A stretch of DNA of 64,000 bases, taken from the NCBI GenBank assembly GCA_028583605.1, contig CM053334.1, positions 19,549,118-19,613,117 of the forward strand, given 5' to 3'. Positions 61,230-64,000 of this stretch are shown here, piece by piece (positions within the stretch are counted from its first letter, which is position 1; each line of letters begins with the position of its first letter). The stretch comes from Dastarcus helophoroides (Eukaryota > Arthropoda > Insecta > Coleoptera > Bothrideridae). A model generated the notes under the pieces. It ran no database searches. It saw only the letters and a program-made list of their open reading frames with translations, and was not told the DNA's origin. A program made the translations under genes and the position numbers.

Positions 61230-64000
61230 ACTCCTTTTGAGGTTATAGAACTTTTTGATGCGCAACATTTGAAACTTAAAAATCCAAAACTTTCGTTTTC
61301 ACATTAAACATTTTGATGCGCATAACATAACTGAGAAATAACATCAAACTTTTCGTTTGTGATAAAAAATTAATATTTTGATGCACACCATTCGAAACTC
61401 AAACACTAACATTAACCACCATGATGCGCATATTTGGAAAATTGCATTAAAATTTTCGTTTGTGATTAAAAAATCATTATTTTGATGCGCAACAGTCCAA
61501 ACTCAAATAAGAATCCAAAATTTTTGTTTTTACATTAACCACTATGATGCGCATAATTGTGAAATGGCATCAACATTTTCGTTTGTGATTAGAAAATAAT
61601 TATTTTAATGCGCAACAGTCCAAACTCAAAATAAAATCCAAAACTTTTATTTCTACATTAACCACTATGATGCGCATAATTGGGAAATGGCTTCAAAATT
61701 TTCGTTCGTGGTTAAAAAATCATTCTTTTGATGCGCAACAGTCCAAACTCAAAAAAAAAATTCAAAACTTTTATTTTTACATTAACCACTATGATGCGCA
61801 TAATATAATTGGGAAATTGCATTAAAATTTTCGTTTGTGATTAAAAAATCATTATTTTGATGCGCAACAGTCTAAACTCAAAAAAGAATCCAATACTTTT
61901 GTTTTTACATTACATTGATGCGCATAATTTTGAAATGGCATCAACATTTTCGTTTGTGATTAAAAAATTGTTATTTTGATGCGCAACAGTCCAAACTCAA
62001 AAAAAAATCCAAAACTTTTGTTTTTACATTAACCACTATGATGCGCATAATAAAATTAGAAAATGGCATTAAAATTTTCGTTTGTGATTAAAAACTCATT
62101 ATTTTGATGCGCAACAGTCCAAACTCAAATAATAATCCTCAACATTTGTTTTTTACATTAACCACTATGATGCGCATAATTTTGAAATGACATCATCAAC
62201 ATCAACATCAACATTTTTGTTTGTGATTAAGAAATTGTTATTTTAATGCGCAATAATCCAAACTCAAAAAAAAATCCAAAACTTTTGTTTTTACATTAAC
62301 CACTATGATGCGCATAATTGTGAAATGACATCAAAGTTTTCGTTTGTAATTAAAAAATCATTATTTTGATGTGCAACAGTCAAAACTCAAAAGAAAATCT
62401 AAAACTTTTGTTTTTACATTAACCACTATGATGCGCATATTTGGAAAATTGCATCAACATTTTCGTTTGTGATTAAAAAATCATTATCCTGATGCGAAAC
62501 AGTCAAAACTCAAAAGAAAATCTAAAACTGTTGTTTTTACATTAACCTTTGTGATGCGCATAATATAATTGGGAAATGGCACCAACATTTTCGCTTGTGA
62601 TTAAAAACTTATTATTTTGATGCGCAACAATCGAAACTCAAAAAAAAATCCAAAACTTTTATGTTTACATTAACCACTATGATGCGCATAATTGGGAAAT
62701 GGCATTTAAGTGTTCGATTTGTTATTAAAAAATCATTATTTTGATGCGCAACAGTCAAAACCCAAAAAAAATCTAAAAATTTTGTTTTTACATTAACCAC
62801 TACGATGCGCATAATTGGGAAATGGCTTCAAAATTTTCGTTCGTGATTAAAAAATCATTCATTTGATGCGCAACGGTTCAAACTTAAAAAAAATCAAAAT
62901 AATCATGTTTTTACATTAACCACTATGATGCGCATAATTGGGAAATGGCAACAAAATTTTCGTTTCTGATTAAAAAATCATTATTTTGATGCGCAACAGT
63001 CAAAACTCAAAAGAAAATTTAAAAATTTTGTTTTTACATTAACCACTATGATGCGCATAATTGGGAAATGGCATTAAAATTTTCGTTCGTGAATAAAAAG
63101 TCATTATTTTGATGCGCAACATTGAAACTTAAAAAAAATTCAAAACTTTGATTTTTACACGAACCACTATGATGCGCATAATATAATTGGGAAATGGTAT
63201 CAAAATTTTTGTTTGTGATTAAAAAATTGTTGTTTTGATGCGCAACAGTCGAAACTCAAAAGAAAATCCAAAACTTTTGTTTTTACATTAACCACTATGA
63301 TGCGCATAATTGGGAAATGGCTTTAAAGTTTTCGTTTGTTATTAAAAAATCATTATTTGATGCGCAACAGTCAAAACTCAAAAGAAAATCTAAAACTTTT
63401 GTTTTGACATTAACCACTATGATGCGCATATTTGGAAAATTGCATCAACATTTTCGTTTGTGATTAAAAAATCGTTATTTTGATGCGCAACAGTCCAAAC
63501 TTGAAAGAAAATTTAAAACTTTTATTTTTACATTAACCACAATGATGCGCATAATATAATTGGAAAATGGCATCAAAATTTTCGTTTGTAAAAAAATCAT
63601 TATTTTTATGCGCAACAGTCGAAACTCAAAAGAAAATCCAAAACTTTTGTTTTTACATTAACCATTAGGATGCGCATAATTGTGACATGGCATCAACATT
63701 TTCGTTTGTGATTAAAAAATTGTTATTTTGATGCGCAACAGTCCAAACTCAAAAAAAAAAATTCAAAACTTATGTATTTACATTAATCACTATGATGCGC
63801 ATAATTTGGAAATGGTATCAAAGTTTTCGGTTGTGATTAAAAAATCAATATTTTAATGCGCAACAGTCGAAACTCAAAAAAGAATCCAATACTTTTGTTT
63901 TTACATTAATCACTATGATGCGCATAATTTTGAAATGGCATCAACATTTTCGTTTGTGATTAAAAAATTGTTATTTTGATGCGCAACAGTCCAAACTCAA
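61230..64000. repeat. Satellite D, about 122-bp unit, about 22 copies, continues past the window
   Basis: GATGCGCAACAGTC starts at 61484, 61607 (AATGCGC variant) and 61730 and so on at about 122 bp. Each unit has a second box, ACTATGATGCGCATAAT, roughly 65 bp after the first, followed by GGGAAATGGC and TTTTCGTTTGTGATTAAAAA. The boxes are the best conserved part. The first copies (61250-61440) are shorter and diverged. There is no sequence relation to the other satellites in the window. Confidence 0.96.

Overview
The window looks like AT-rich nuclear DNA from a eukaryote, most likely an insect. There is one spliced exon with consensus splice sites, no bacterial-style genes, large satellite arrays, and one fragment resembling the tail of an insect RTE-type non-LTR retroelement. 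The species cannot be named from the sequence.

Only one protein-coding segment can be supported. It is a 192-bp minus-strand exon at 13442-13633 that encodes a six-cysteine thrombospondin type-1 repeat (TSP1), most like the TSP1 of the somatomedin-B/TSP1 (SBSPON, RPE-spondin) family. It has a polypyrimidine tract plus AG acceptor, a GTAAGT donor, and the 1-1 intron phase typical of TSP1 exons. Its partner exons were not found. Much of the window to its right could be an upstream intron or intergenic DNA. Nearly all other open frames are by-products of tandem repeats.

Layout: satellite A (about 258-bp unit, each with a 10-bp-arm palindrome CTAAGGTCAT...ATGACCTTAG) fills 176-3420, 6000-8352 and 8981-10230, with a diverged relative B at 8353-8980 and 10231-11760. 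A superfamily of repeats built on the core GCCCAGAC (reverse GTCTGGGC) fills about half the window: 3700-5060, 13900-22330, 23830-28640, 30390-40060 and 41500-49750. It occurs as several unit types (about 31, 121, 285, 390, 405 and 715 bp) and in both orientations. Satellite C (about 125-bp unit) lies at 50741-52580 and satellite D (about 122-bp unit, two TGCGCA boxes each) runs from 61230 to the window end. Minisatellites lie at 53235-53440 (18 bp) and 59065-59170 (17 bp). A 2.66-kb nearly pure pyrimidine tract lies at 55197-57858. Single-copy islands of roughly 0.6-3.4 kb separate the arrays.

The main observation is that the GCCCAGAC cores recur at a preferred spacing of 31-32 bp in several arrays whose intervening sequences differ and whose orientations are opposite. 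This suggests a shared 31-bp ancestral monomer, or helically phased protein sites kept while the spacers drift. The window also shows how larger units were built. A single-copy segment at about 29940-30265, and a diverged copy at 33830-34045, are clearly the source of part of the 715-bp higher-order repeat at 36041-40060. Two inverted structures are embedded: a palindrome with perfect 70-bp arms at 20601-20746, and a larger hairpin at 27845-28640. No tRNA, rRNA, CRISPR array or intact transposon gene was recognised.
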